This document shows positions 26,050-34,928 of a DNA stretch of 64,000 nucleotides, piece after piece; the stretch's first letter is position 1; the number at the start of each line of letters is the position of its first letter. The notes beneath the pieces were generated by a model that saw only the letters and a list, made by a program, of their open reading frames with translations, did no database searches and was not told the DNA's origin. Both the position numbers and the translations under genes were made by a program. This stretch comes from Betaproteobacteria bacterium. GTDB lineage: Bacteria > Pseudomonadota > Gammaproteobacteria > Burkholderiales > Casimicrobiaceae. The stretch spans positions 1 through 64,000 of the forward strand of contig JACPUX010000064.1 of assembly GCA_016192065.1 (NCBI GenBank), written 5' to 3'.

Positions 26050-27228
26050 TCACCCCTTCTGCACCAGCAAGCCCTTGAGATACGTCCCCTCGGGAAAGCA
26101 GAGTGCCGTGGCATGATCGGGCGATGCTTCGAAGTGCCCGATGAGCCTTGCCTCGACCCGAGCGTCGAGCGCCGCGCCAGCAACGATGCTCTGGAACAAC
26201 ACCGCATCGATGCCACCGGAGCAGGAAAAGGTTGCCAAGAGGCCGCCGGGGCGCAGAAGCTTCAAGGCGGTGAGGTTGATGTCCTTGTAGGCCCGCGCGG
26301 CGCGCGCCGCATGCTGCGCGGTGGGGGCGAACTTGGGCGGATCGAGTACGATCAGATCGAAGCTCCTCGCCTGGTCGCGCAGACGGCGCAGCTCGCTGAA
26401 GACATCGGCGTCGCGCCATTCGGCCTGGGCCGCCGCGAAGCCGTTGCGGCGCAAATTGTCCCGCGCCAGATCGAGCGCCGGAGCGGAGCTGTCGAGCGAA
26501 AGCACCGAGGTGGCGCCCCCGGCGAGCGCGGCGAGGCTGAAGCCGCCGCTGTAACAAAAGCAGTTGAGTACCTCGCGCCCCTGGGCGAGTGCGCGCACGC
26601 GCTGTCGGCTCACGCGTTGGTCGAGGTAGAAGCCGGTCTTTTGTCCGGCAGCCACGTCTACTCGGTAGCGAATGCCGTCTTCGTTGATTTCCACCATTTC
26701 GGGCAACTCGCCATGCAGCGCGCCGCAACGCTCGGGCAGGCCCTCCAGGGTGCGCACTTCGGCGTCGGAGCGTTCATACACCACGGTGGCTCCGGTGTGC
26801 CGAAGGAGCGCGGCAACGAGGGTCTCGCGCCAAGCCTCGATTCCAGCGGCCAGTATTTGGACAACCAAGACCTCGCCATAGCGATCGACCACCAGGCCCG
26901 GCAGGCCGTCGGCTTCGCCATGCACCAGCCGCGCCGCATCGCTGCCGGTGAGCCAAGGCGCGCGCGCGGCGATGGCGGCGGCGATGCGCCGCGCGAAAAA
27001 GGTGGCGTCGATGCGCTCCTTGGCCTCGAAGCTCCAGGCCCGGGCGCGAATCTGCGATTGGGGGCTGAAGGCCGCCCAGGCAAGAAAAGCGCCCTGGGCA
27101 TCGAGCACCTCCACGGTGGCGCCCGAGCTTGGCTCGCCCTCCACGCGCGCAATCGCGCCGGAAAAGATCCAGGGATGATGCTGGCGCAGCGATTTCTCGC
27201 GGCCGGGTTTGAGGTGCAGGCGGGGCAT
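26050..27228 (-). CDS. rlmI: 23S rRNA (cytosine-1962) methyltransferase RlmI
   Basis: A 392-residue class I methyltransferase that makes m5C in 23S rRNA. The N-terminal PUA-like domain opens with LHLKPGREKSLRQHHPWIFSGAI. The SAM-binding motif is LNCFCYSGGFSLAALAGGA, followed by VLDPPKFAP and, near the C terminus, the catalytic-type cysteine in FSCSGG. Length is normal. It follows kup in the same direction, separated by 315 bases. Confidence 0.92.
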   Translation of the reverse strand: MPRLHLKPGREKSLRQHHPWIFSGAIARVEGEPSSGATVEVLDAQGAFLAWAAFSPQSQIRARAWSFEAKERIDATFFARRIAAAIAARAPWLTGSDAARLVHGEADGLPGLVVDRYGEVLVVQILAAGIEAWRETLVAALLRHTGATVVYERSDAEVRTLEGLPERCGALHGELPEMVEINEDGIRYRVDVAAGQKTGFYLDQRVSRQRVRALAQGREVLNCFCYSGGFSLAALAGGATSVLSLDSSAPALDLARDNLRRNGFAAAQAEWRDADVFSELRRLRDQARSFDLIVLDPPKFAPTAQHAARAARAYKDINLTALKLLRPGGLLATFSCSGGIDAVLFQSIVAGAALDARVEARLIGHFEASPDHATALCFPEGTYLKGLLVQKG

Positions 27229-27543
27229 GGTGGGCGGGCGGTAGAGGCGCGTGGGGCGGGCAGGATAGCATGCTTGGCGACGCCCTCGCCAGATCAGCGG
27301 CGGTCAAACGCGGGCGACGGTCTTGCGGCGTGTGCGCTGCGACGACGATCGGAATTCGACGCGGGAACAATCGCTGGTCCTTGGGCAGTTCGCGCGCGGC
27401 GTAACGACCCACCGCCGCCCGATCTCGCCGCGGCGGGTCGGCGCGATGACCTTGGCGTATCGGATTTGGTCGGGTGATGTGGGTCCACGCCAAATGGCTC
27501 CGAGCCGCTGCCGGGTGCCCCCCCGGGAATTCTTGGCCCGTTG
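27229..27543. other. gap between rlmI and kup
   Basis: Just over 300 bases with no convincing gene on either strand. Frames here give arginine-rich low-complexity sequence. No strong terminator hairpin with a T-run or clear promoter was found. Confidence 0.5.
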
Positions 27544-29418
27544 CTACAGCACTACCTGCGTTCCCAGCTCCACCACCCGATTCGCGGGCAGACCGAAAAA
27601 GCTGGCGGCGCTGCCGGAGTTACGAAACATGCTGATGAAGATCTTGGCGCGCCAGGGCCACATCTCGGATTTGAGCTGGGGAATCAGGGTTTCGCGGCCC
27701 AGGAAGTAGGAGGTGTCCATCGGTTCGAATTCGAGCCCGTCATCGGCGCACCATTCGAGCGCATCCGGAAGATTGGGCTGCTCCATGAAGCCATAAAAAA
27801 CTTTCACCAGCCAGAAGTTGCCGGCCAGGCGTTCGACCGCCACGCGGCGGGAGTCGGTGCAGCGCGGAACGTCGATGACGTTCACCGAGAGCAAGACTAC
27901 ACGCTCATGCAGCGTCTTGTAGTGCTTCAAGCTGTGTAAGAGAGCGTGCGGCACATTTTCCGGATTCGGGGCGAGAAACACCGCCGTTCCGGGAACGCGA
28001 GGGACATCGGCAGTCCCCTTGACGAAGTTTCGGGTGTCCATTGCTTCGGCCGCAAGGCGCGCGCTGAGCAGTTCGCGGCCGCGCTTCCAGGTGGACAGCA
28101 GCACGAAGACGCCAAGCCCGAAGGCCAGGGGAAACCAGCCACCATCGGCGATCTTGACCGAATTCGCGGAGAAGAACGCGAGGTCGAGAAGCGCGAAGGG
28201 CAGGGCGCCGAGAAGGGCCCGCCAGAAGGACCAACCCCAAACATAGCGCGCCACCACGAAAGCGAGAAGATCAGTAATGAACATGGTACCGGTGACGGCG
28301 ATGCCATAGGCGGCGGCGAGGTGGGATGAACTGCCGAAGCCGATTACCAGCGCGATGACTGCGGCGAGCAGGGTCCAGTTGATCCCGGCGAGATAGACCT
28401 GTCCGATCTGTTGGTCGGAGGTGTGGCTGATTTCCATGCGCGGCGAGAAGCCGAGCTGGATGGCTTGCTGGGTGATTGAGAAGGTGCCTGAAATCACTGC
28501 TTGCGAGGCGATCACCGTGGCAGCCGTTGCCAAAGCTACCATCGGAAAGAGCAGCCAATCCGGGGCGAGCAGGTAGAAGGGATTGGCCACCGCTTCGGGT
28601 TGGCGCAACAGCAACGCACCCTGGCCAAAGTAGTTAAGCAACAAACATGGCAGCACCAGCCCGAACCAGGCGAGCTGAATGGGCTTGCGGCCGAAGTGGC
28701 CCATGTCGGCGTACAGCGCCTCCGCGCCGGTCAGGGCGAGGACCGCCGCGCCCAGAGAGAAGAAGCCGAGCAGCGGATGGGTCTCGAAGAAGCGCAGTGC
28801 ATGCCAGGGGGCAAGAGCGCGCAGCACCTCGGGAGTGTGGGCGATACTGATGGTGCCCAGGATGCCGAGAGCGAAGAACCAGAGCACCATAACCGGACCG
28901 AATAGGCTCCCCACCGTGGCGGTTCCCCGTCGCTGCACCGCGAAAAGCACAACTAGGATGATCAAAGCGGTGGGCACAACGTAAGGCTTGAGCGCGGGCG
29001 TGGCGACCTCCAAACCTTCGACCGCGGATAACACCGAGATCGCAGGTGTAATCACGCCGTCGCCATAGAAAAGCGCGGCACCGAACAGGCCGAGGATGAT
29101 CAGGGCTCGCCGCTGCGGGGTGCCTGCTTTGATGGGATGAAGTGCCAGTGCCATGAGCGCCATGATTCCGCCTTCGCCCTTGTTGTCGGCGCGCGTGATG
29201 AAGAGCACGTACTTCAGACTGACCACCACCATCAAGGACCAGAAGATCAGCGACAACATGCCCAGCACGTTTTCGGGTGTAATCGGAACCGGATGATGTG
29301 CGCCCCCGAATACTTCCTTGATGGCGTAGAGCGGACTGGTGCCGATGTCGCCGTAGACCACCCCTAGGGCGGTTAAAGAGAGCGAGGCGAGGCGGCGGCT
29401 GGCGGCATGGTTGGACAT
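27544..29418 (-). CDS. kup: Kup-type potassium transporter
   Basis: A 624-residue inner-membrane potassium:proton symporter. The family signature GVVYGDIGTSPLYAIKEVF lies at the N terminus, and about twelve membrane segments precede a cytoplasmic C-terminal domain. The ATG at 29418 gives the standard N terminus and has an AGGA sequence seven bases upstream. This start lies inside the kdpE frame, so the genes overlap by 46 bases and are probably translated in a coupled way. That the two-component genes lead into kup suggests Kup is their target. Confidence 0.93.
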   Translation of the reverse strand: MSNHAASRRLASLSLTALGVVYGDIGTSPLYAIKEVFGGAHHPVPITPENVLGMLSLIFWSLMVVVSLKYVLFITRADNKGEGGIMALMALALHPIKAGTPQRRALIILGLFGAALFYGDGVITPAISVLSAVEGLEVATPALKPYVVPTALIILVVLFAVQRRGTATVGSLFGPVMVLWFFALGILGTISIAHTPEVLRALAPWHALRFFETHPLLGFFSLGAAVLALTGAEALYADMGHFGRKPIQLAWFGLVLPCLLLNYFGQGALLLRQPEAVANPFYLLAPDWLLFPMVALATAATVIASQAVISGTFSITQQAIQLGFSPRMEISHTSDQQIGQVYLAGINWTLLAAVIALVIGFGSSSHLAAAYGIAVTGTMFITDLLAFVVARYVWGWSFWRALLGALPFALLDLAFFSANSVKIADGGWFPLAFGLGVFVLLSTWKRGRELLSARLAAEAMDTRNFVKGTADVPRVPGTAVFLAPNPENVPHALLHSLKHYKTLHERVVLLSVNVIDVPRCTDSRRVAVERLAGNFWLVKVFYGFMEQPNLPDALEWCADDGLEFEPMDTSYFLGRETLIPQLKSEMWPWRAKIFISMFRNSGSAASFFGLPANRVVELGTQVVL

Positions 29419-30125
29419 GAATCGTTCCTGGATACGCAAGACTGAAAACGGTAGCCGACCCCGGTTTCGGTCAGCAGGTATTTGGGTTGGGCAGGATCTT
29501 CTTCGAGCTTCTGGCGCAAACGAGCAACGTAGATGCGCAGGTAATGCGCCTGTTCCGCTCGGCCTGGGCCCCAGACTTCGCGCAGTAGGCGGCGGTGGGT
29601 CATGACCGTACCTTCGCTGCTGAGCAAGCAAGCCAAGAGGCGGTATTCAAGCTGGGTAAGATGAAGATCCGCTCCACCGCGACGCACTCTTTGCCGCGCC
29701 AGGTCCACCTCGACATCGCCAAAACGGCATTGCGGCATGATCGCTTCGTCCCGCGCCGGTCGGCGCCGCAAAGCACGAACCCGAGCTACAAATTCTCCGA
29801 GGCCGAAGGGCTTGGTCAAGTAGTCGTCGGCGCCGGCATCGAGCGCGGCGATTTTGTCCTGCTCAGTGCCGCGGGCGGAGAGAATGAGTACCGGCACCTG
29901 TGACCAGTGGCGCAGGGCCTCGATGAATTGCAGTCCGCTCATGCCTGGAAGCCCGAGATCGAGTACCACCAGATCGATTCCCCCCAAGGCGACGAGATCG
30001 AGCCCCTGCGGAGCAGTGCCCGCCTCGGACACGATGCAGCCTTCCCGGCGCAAAGCATCGCCCACGAAACGGCGGATCGGCACCTCGTCTTCGACGATCA
30101 ATACCTGCCCGGTGGGAGCGCTCAC
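29373..30125 (-). CDS. kdpE: KdpE-like response regulator
   Basis: A 250-residue OmpR-family response regulator. The receiver has the acidic pair in VEDEVP, the phosphoacceptor aspartate in VVLDLGLPGMSG and the lysine in LTKPFG. The winged helix ends with the usual TETGVGYRF. Beyond that, about 22 extra residues (QSCVSRNDSC and on) run into the kup coding region; this tail is unusual. The GTG start overlaps the kinase stop (GTGA). Confidence 0.9.
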   Translation of the reverse strand: MSAPTGQVLIVEDEVPIRRFVGDALRREGCIVSEAGTAPQGLDLVALGGIDLVVLDLGLPGMSGLQFIEALRHWSQVPVLILSARGTEQDKIAALDAGADDYLTKPFGLGEFVARVRALRRRPARDEAIMPQCRFGDVEVDLARQRVRRGGADLHLTQLEYRLLACLLSSEGTVMTHRRLLREVWGPGRAEQAHYLRIYVARLRQKLEEDPAQPKYLLTETGVGYRFQSCVSRNDSCPTMPPAAASPRSL

Positions 30126-31642
30126 GCTGGCGCGTCCTCCGGCATCGCGGGCGGCGTGCCGAGCGGGAGGGTGAAACGCACGCGGGCGCCGTCGCGCCGG
30201 TTGCTCGCCTCGATTGTGCCCTCGTGCGCCTCGATGATGGTTTTGCAAATGGCCAGTCCCAGGCCGCTCCCCGGAACGGCTGCGGCGTCGTCGCCACGCA
30301 CGAAAGACCCGAAAATCCGGGCCAGCCGATCGCTGGGAAAACCCGGTCCCTCGGTGTCGACCAGAACCTCCAGCACGCCGTCCCCAGCGCTGGCGGAAAC
30401 GCGTATCGTCGAGGCGACCGTGGCGTATTTCGCGGCGTTGTCCAGCAAATTGCACATCACCCGCTCAAGCAGCACCGCATCGAAATTCACCAAAGGTAGC
30501 TCCTTGGGAACTTCGATGCACAAGCGATTTCTGGCCAATGCCTCAGTCAGCAGCCGCGCGCTCGAACCGATCACTTCCTCGAAGGGCTGCCACTGTCGAT
30601 TGAGCGTCTGGTTTCCGACTTGCAGACGGACCATATCGAGCAGATTGCAGAGCATTCGGTGCATGGCGTGGGCCTGGTCGCGAAGCATGCCGGCGGTGTC
30701 CATGCTGCCTTCGCTTTGCCGGGTCTGGTCCTGGGTCAGCGTTTCCGCCAGGCCGACCAGGCTGGTGAGCGGTGTGCGCAAATCATGCGACAGCGACGCC
30801 AGAATCGAAACGCGCAGTCGCTCCGCCGCGATTTGAGCCTCTACCTGCTGCGCGACTTGGGCGTAGTGGAGCCGCTCAATGGTCATGGCCGTGACCGAGG
30901 CAGCGGCCTGCAACAGAGGGCGATGACGATGTACGCTCTGCAAGTCGTCGGTGACGGGGGCGCAAGCCAGCACACCGCGAACGCTCTGTGCGGCGGACAG
31001 CGGCAGAAATAAGGTCGCGGTGCCTGTTCCGGCAAGAGAATCGAGCTCGACTACTGCGCCGCGCTCGTAAGCGGACGTTGCAAAGCTCGATTCGAGCGTA
31101 CTCGGCGGGCGCGTGCCGCAGGGACGCAGGGGAGCGCCTGCCCGCCCCGCCTCGGGGATGAACAGCGTAGACTTGAGACCGAGTGGCGCGTGGAAACGGC
31201 TTAGGACCTCTTCGACCTGTTCGATTTGGAGGGTGCTGCCGAGTTCGCGGGCGAGTTCGTAGAGTTGGCGCGCCTCGCGCTCTCGCGTACCAGCCAGAGC
31301 CGTCCGGTCGGCCAGAGTGGCGACGAGCTGGGCGGTGACGAGGCCGACGGCGAGCATCACCGCAAGGGTGATCAGATACTCGGCGTCGGCGACGGCAAGC
31401 GAGAGATAGGGTGGGACAAAGCAGAAGTCGAAGAGCGCGACGCCAAGAATCGCGGCCCAGACCGCCGGACCTCGTCCAAACCAGAAAGCCGCGACGAATA
31501 CCGCGAGCAGAAACAGCATGTCGATGTTGGCGACCTCGAGTTGTTCCCGCAGGGGGAGCAATGCCAGCGTGGTCAAGATGCACAGCGAGGTGGCGAGAGG
31601 ATATCGCCACTGCTGCCAAGGCGAGGAAAAGCGGATGTTCAT
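30122..31642 (-). CDS. kdpD: KdpD-like sensor kinase lacking the N-terminal KdpD/USP domains
   Basis: A 506-residue histidine kinase. It starts with four membrane helices of the KdpD DUF4118 type (about residues 15-110), then a GAF-like domain (about 130-255), then HisKA with SLSHDLRTPLTSLVG (H286) and an HATPase domain with NLLDNAAKY and GSGLGLAICK. Classic KdpD is near 890 residues; the large cytoplasmic KdpD and universal-stress domains before the helices are absent. The N terminus is complete in frame at MNIRFSS, so this is a natural short form, not obviously a truncation. Confidence 0.88.
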   Translation of the reverse strand: MNIRFSSPWQQWRYPLATSLCILTTLALLPLREQLEVANIDMLFLLAVFVAAFWFGRGPAVWAAILGVALFDFCFVPPYLSLAVADAEYLITLAVMLAVGLVTAQLVATLADRTALAGTREREARQLYELARELGSTLQIEQVEEVLSRFHAPLGLKSTLFIPEAGRAGAPLRPCGTRPPSTLESSFATSAYERGAVVELDSLAGTGTATLFLPLSAAQSVRGVLACAPVTDDLQSVHRHRPLLQAAASVTAMTIERLHYAQVAQQVEAQIAAERLRVSILASLSHDLRTPLTSLVGLAETLTQDQTRQSEGSMDTAGMLRDQAHAMHRMLCNLLDMVRLQVGNQTLNRQWQPFEEVIGSSARLLTEALARNRLCIEVPKELPLVNFDAVLLERVMCNLLDNAAKYATVASTIRVSASAGDGVLEVLVDTEGPGFPSDRLARIFGSFVRGDDAAAVPGSGLGLAICKTIIEAHEGTIEASNRRDGARVRFTLPLGTPPAMPEDAPA

Positions 31643-31830
31643 CGATAACGAGTGTGGGAAGGCAACTTCTCGGAAGTGTGCTATGAACGGCGTAAAAAAG
31701 GTATAAACAGCGCGCCCGAAGCGCTTCCGTCCGGCCGATTGACACTTTCTGAGGGCTTTAGAGCGCAGTACGGCGAAGGCTGATCTGCCTTTGAGAGTGC
31801 GAAATCCCGCGCTCGATCATCGCCGCGAGA

Positions 31831-32319
31831 TCAATCAGAGTACGGATCGGGCCGCTCGGTGCTTGCGCCCCCGAGATTTGCTTCTGTCCAGCCGGCGCGG
31901 TAGTGGTTGCCCGGGCGCGAGGCCTCTTCGCCTGACCGAAAGCGCGGCTCGTCGATCACCACCTCCGGGAGCATGTCCACCGTGAGCAGCCCTTCGAGGT
32001 GGTGAACCCGTGGCCGGCCATATGGGCTCTCGACGGTGCGATAGACCGTGACAATACGGTCGGTGGGATGCACCAGCCACACCTCGGGCACTCCGGCGCG
32101 CTCGTGGGCGGCAATGGACGTCCGTCCGTGGCGGATGCGCCAGGCGCCGAGGCGCTTCCCCGCGGCAAGCAATGGACTCTGCGGGCGGACCAGCCGACGC
32201 TTCGGTCGGCTGGTCCGTGCCGCGAGCACGGGCCTCGCCATCGCCGGGAGGTTCACCAGCACCGCGCCAAGGGGAATCCAGCGAGGCGCATCGGGGTCTG
32301 CCGCGCCAGCGCTCGCCAA
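31831..32319 (-). pseudogene. decayed Uma2-type nuclease-fold gene
   Basis: The last half reads as the C-terminal end of a Uma2 (DUF820) protein: AGVPEVWLVHPTDRIVTVYR and LLTVDMLPEVVIDEPRF. The first half is arginine-rich and lacks the N-terminal family sequence and the conserved DxxxK-type active-site region. A perfect 12-bp hairpin at 32187-32216 sits in that half. This suggests a fragment after a rearrangement or frameshift, although a read-through short protein cannot be excluded. Confidence 0.6.
32187..32216. repeat. perfect 12-bp inverted repeat inside the Uma2 remnant
   Basis: GGACCAGCCGAC and GTCGGCTGGTCC flank a GCTTCG loop. The stem has no mismatch. Unlike the site at 202-256, no GTTRRRY/RYYYAAC core sites flank it, so it is not an attC. 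It may be an inserted repeat or a terminator stem without T-run. Confidence 0.7.
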
Positions 32320-32348
32320 AACTATCGGCGCTGTACGCTACGTTTGCC

Positions 32349-33014
32349 CTACTTCTTCTTCGCCACGCCTTTCGCTGCTGGTTTGGCCGCCGGTTTTTTG
32401 CTGCCGGTGGCGGCCTGCGCCATCTTGGCCATGGCCGGTGCGGCCTCGGCGGCGGCTTTGGCCATCTTGGCCGCCTGCGCGCCGCCTTGCATGGTCTGTT
32501 CCATCATGCCGCCTGCGGCTTTCATGCCCGCCTGGGTGAGGCCGGTGGCGATTTCGCTCACCTTGGACATGTTCTCCATCAGAGTATTGCCGGCGGCGAC
32601 CAGCGCCTGCATCGGGTCCAGACCCCCCATCTTGTTGAAGAAGGGCAGGTCGGCGAAGACTTTCATGGCTTGCGCGGGAAGGTCGGCGCCCATGCCGGAA
32701 ACCGATTTTTCCATCATGCCCATCATTTCGTTGCGCGCTTGCATGGCGGCGTCGTAAATCTGGCGGGTGTAGTCGAGCATGCGCTGGGTGTTGCTTTCCG
32801 CAAGCCTGGTTCGCAGCGCCATGATCGCCTGTGGATCACGTGCTTCGGCCAGGGCGCGCGCCACCTCGTTACTTTCCTGGAAGGCTGCGGTGGCCGCTTC
32901 CATTTGCAACTGCATGATGCGCTGCGCGGCCTCCATGGAAAGCTGGGCAAAGCGCATGGCCGCTTCCATTTGCTCCGGGCTGGCACCTTGCATCGACTTG
33001 ATGTTCTTCAGCAT
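32349..33014 (-). CDS. phasin family protein
   Basis: A 221-residue helical protein of the phasin_2 type, which coats polyhydroxyalkanoate granules. The N-terminal part MLKNIKSMQGASPEQMEAAMRFAQLSMEAAQ is characteristic; the middle is methionine-rich helix; the C-terminal tail has alternating lysine/alanine/proline (KKPAAKPAAK), as in many betaproteobacterial phasins. The ATG at 33014 was chosen because the helical domain begins there. It suggests that the host stores PHA. No phaC or phaZ lies in the window. Confidence 0.88.
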   Translation of the reverse strand: MLKNIKSMQGASPEQMEAAMRFAQLSMEAAQRIMQLQMEAATAAFQESNEVARALAEARDPQAIMALRTRLAESNTQRMLDYTRQIYDAAMQARNEMMGMMEKSVSGMGADLPAQAMKVFADLPFFNKMGGLDPMQALVAAGNTLMENMSKVSEIATGLTQAGMKAAGGMMEQTMQGGAQAAKMAKAAAEAAPAMAKMAQAATGSKKPAAKPAAKGVAKKK

Positions 33015-33127
33015 GTCGCACTCCCTCGGTTGAAAAAACGTCGTCACGAGCTACCTTACTCCTCCCGGCGCAGGCCGGAAAGCCCCTGGCGCATCCTTCG
33101 CGTGAGCGTGGGCGGAGGTCTTTTTGC

Positions 33128-34192
33128 TCAGGCCGTTTCGGGATACATTCCGCGCAGTTCGAGGGCCAATTCGGCAAACGCCGCTGGACTGCGAGCATGC
33201 GCGCGCAGCGCCGGCCCGCGCTCAAAGCTTGGATAGTGGCCGCGCATGGACTTGAGATAGGCGGGGTCATAGTGGTCTTGCAAGAGTTCGGCGACCAGAG
33301 TGTCCCATGCTCCCGCGCGCGCCTGCGCTTGCCAGGCAGCGATGCGCGCCTTGCCGTGCAGAGGTGCGAGGTGTTCAAGCAAGTGCGCCAGAGTGTCGTC
33401 GCCAGTGAGAAAGTGGGTGTATTCCTCCATGAGCAGGGCCACGCGCTCATGCAGGGAAAGTTCCAGGCGCACGCAGGGACTCTGCCACATTCTCGTCGCC
33501 AGGGCTTCAGGCAGGCGCAAGGCGCCGATGCGTTTGCTTTCCGATTCCACATACACCGGGCGCTCCGGCGCGTAGGCGCGCAGCGTTTCGAGCACCCGGG
33601 ACTCGAACATCTTCTGCGCCGGCTGAGGTATTTGTGGCAGGTCGCCCAGAAGCGAGCCGCGATGCGCCGCCAGCGCTTCGAGGTCCAGGACCTGCGCGCC
33701 GCTTAGCGCGAGCGCCTGCAAGAGGCGACTCTTGCCGGTGCCGGTAAGTCCACAGATCACGACGAAATTGAGCCGCGCGGGCAAGCCGGCCAGTTGCTCC
33801 ACCACCCAGCGCCGATAAGCCTTGTAGCCGCCTTCGAGTTGGGCCGCCCGCCAGCCGATTTGCGCGAGCACATGCGCCAGTGCGGCACTACGCTGCCCAC
33901 CGCGCCAACAATAGACGAGCGGGCGCCATTCGCGTGGCCGGTCGGCGAAGGCGCCCTCCACCATGGCGGCGATGTTGCGCGCCACCAAAGCGGCCCCGAC
34001 AATGCGCGCCTGGAAGGGCGAGACTTGCTTGTACAGCGTTCCGACCCGGGCGCGTTCAGCGTCGTTCAGCACGGGCTGGTTGCAGGCTCCAGGAAGGTGG
34101 TCCGCGGCGAATTCCGTGGGACTGCGAACATCGATGAAGCTGTCGTAGTCCGCCAGGGCATCGATGCCGACGACGTGCCGGTCCTTCTTCAT
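33128..34192 (-). CDS. mnmH: tRNA 2-selenouridine synthase
   Basis: A 354-residue SelU/MnmH enzyme that exchanges sulfur for selenium in the wobble uridine of some tRNAs, using selenophosphate. The N-terminal rhodanese domain has the active-site loop VYCWRGGQRS with C95; the C-terminal P-loop domain has GLTGTGKS (148-155). Length is typical. It overlaps the tesA stop by four bases. Confidence 0.93.
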   Translation of the reverse strand: MKKDRHVVGIDALADYDSFIDVRSPTEFAADHLPGACNQPVLNDAERARVGTLYKQVSPFQARIVGAALVARNIAAMVEGAFADRPREWRPLVYCWRGGQRSAALAHVLAQIGWRAAQLEGGYKAYRRWVVEQLAGLPARLNFVVICGLTGTGKSRLLQALALSGAQVLDLEALAAHRGSLLGDLPQIPQPAQKMFESRVLETLRAYAPERPVYVESESKRIGALRLPEALATRMWQSPCVRLELSLHERVALLMEEYTHFLTGDDTLAHLLEHLAPLHGKARIAAWQAQARAGAWDTLVAELLQDHYDPAYLKSMRGHYPSFERGPALRAHARSPAAFAELALELRGMYPETA

Positions 34193-34815
34193 TTCTTCCG
34201 GGGTGGTCCCAGCAGTGGCCGCAACACCGGCCAGACCGTATCGAGCAATTTGGCTTGGGCCATGGCGCTGGGATGCAGACGATCGGGCAGGAAGAACTCG
34301 GGTTGGTCCTCGATCCCGGAAAACAGGAAGGGCAAGAGTGCGGCCTGATGCTTCCTGGCGGTATCAGCGAAGGTATCGGTGAAGCGCTTGGTGTAGGCCG
34401 GCCCGTAGTTCGGTGGCAGGCGCATGCCCACGATCATCAGTTTGGCGCCGGATTTGCGTGTGGCGGCGGCGATGGCATCGAGGTTGTCGCGCAGGGTGTC
34501 GAGGCTGGTGCCGCGCAGGCCGTCGTTGGCGCCCAGCTCCAGGACCACGACGGCGGGACGGAAGTGCTTCAGCGCGGCATCGATGCGCGCCTTGCCGCCG
34601 GAGGAGGTTTCGCCGCTGATGCTGGCGTTGACGACTTGGTGCGGATAGCCTTCACGCGCGAGCCTTTGCTGCAAGAGATCGACCCAGCCCTCGCCGCGCG
34701 CCAGGCCGAAACCGGCCGACAGGCTATCGCCGAACACCAGTAGCTTGGGGGCTTCGCGCGCCGCCTGGAGGGGCAGGGCGAGAAACAGGAAGAGAATTGC
34801 GACTACAATGCGCAT
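34189..34815 (-). CDS. tesA: TesA-like arylesterase / lysophospholipase
   Basis: A 208-residue periplasmic GDSL hydrolase. The signal peptide (residues 1-18) is followed by the catalytic serine in FGDSLSAGFGL, then GANDGLRG and DRLHPSAMAQ with the Asp-His pair. In this family it is a thioesterase/protease I/lysophospholipase. The start at 34815 gives the best signal peptide; 34827 is also in frame. It is divergent from ybbA, the arrangement known in many Proteobacteria. Confidence 0.9.
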   Translation of the reverse strand: MRIVVAILFLFLALPLQAAREAPKLLVFGDSLSAGFGLARGEGWVDLLQQRLAREGYPHQVVNASISGETSSGGKARIDAALKHFRPAVVVLELGANDGLRGTSLDTLRDNLDAIAAATRKSGAKLMIVGMRLPPNYGPAYTKRFTDTFADTARKHQAALLPFLFSGIEDQPEFFLPDRLHPSAMAQAKLLDTVWPVLRPLLGPPRKK

Positions 34816-34843
34816 GAGGCTTGTCATGGTTGAAACGGGCCTC

Positions 34844-34849
34844 ATTGTA
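34844..34849 (-). promoter_or_regulatory. possible -10 element for tesA
   Basis: TACAAT on the minus strand, 20 bases upstream of an in-frame ATG and about 29 before the preferred start. Its placement over the longest possible start codon argues for a downstream start. No good -35 was seen. Confidence 0.35.
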
Positions 34850-34928
34850 GTGGCAGCGCCCGACGCCGCAAAACCTTTTTCACGGCGGGGCTTGAACTTT
34901 GAGGCGCCGACCGCGCTCCATAACCCCC

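Noticed and set aside
31643-31830. kdpFABC genes upstream of the KdpD-like gene
   Set aside because: Only a short gap and the Uma2 remnant are present; no Kdp ATPase sequence.
32187-32216. Second attC site
   Set aside because: The stem is perfect but no GTTRRRY/RYYYAAC core sites flank it.
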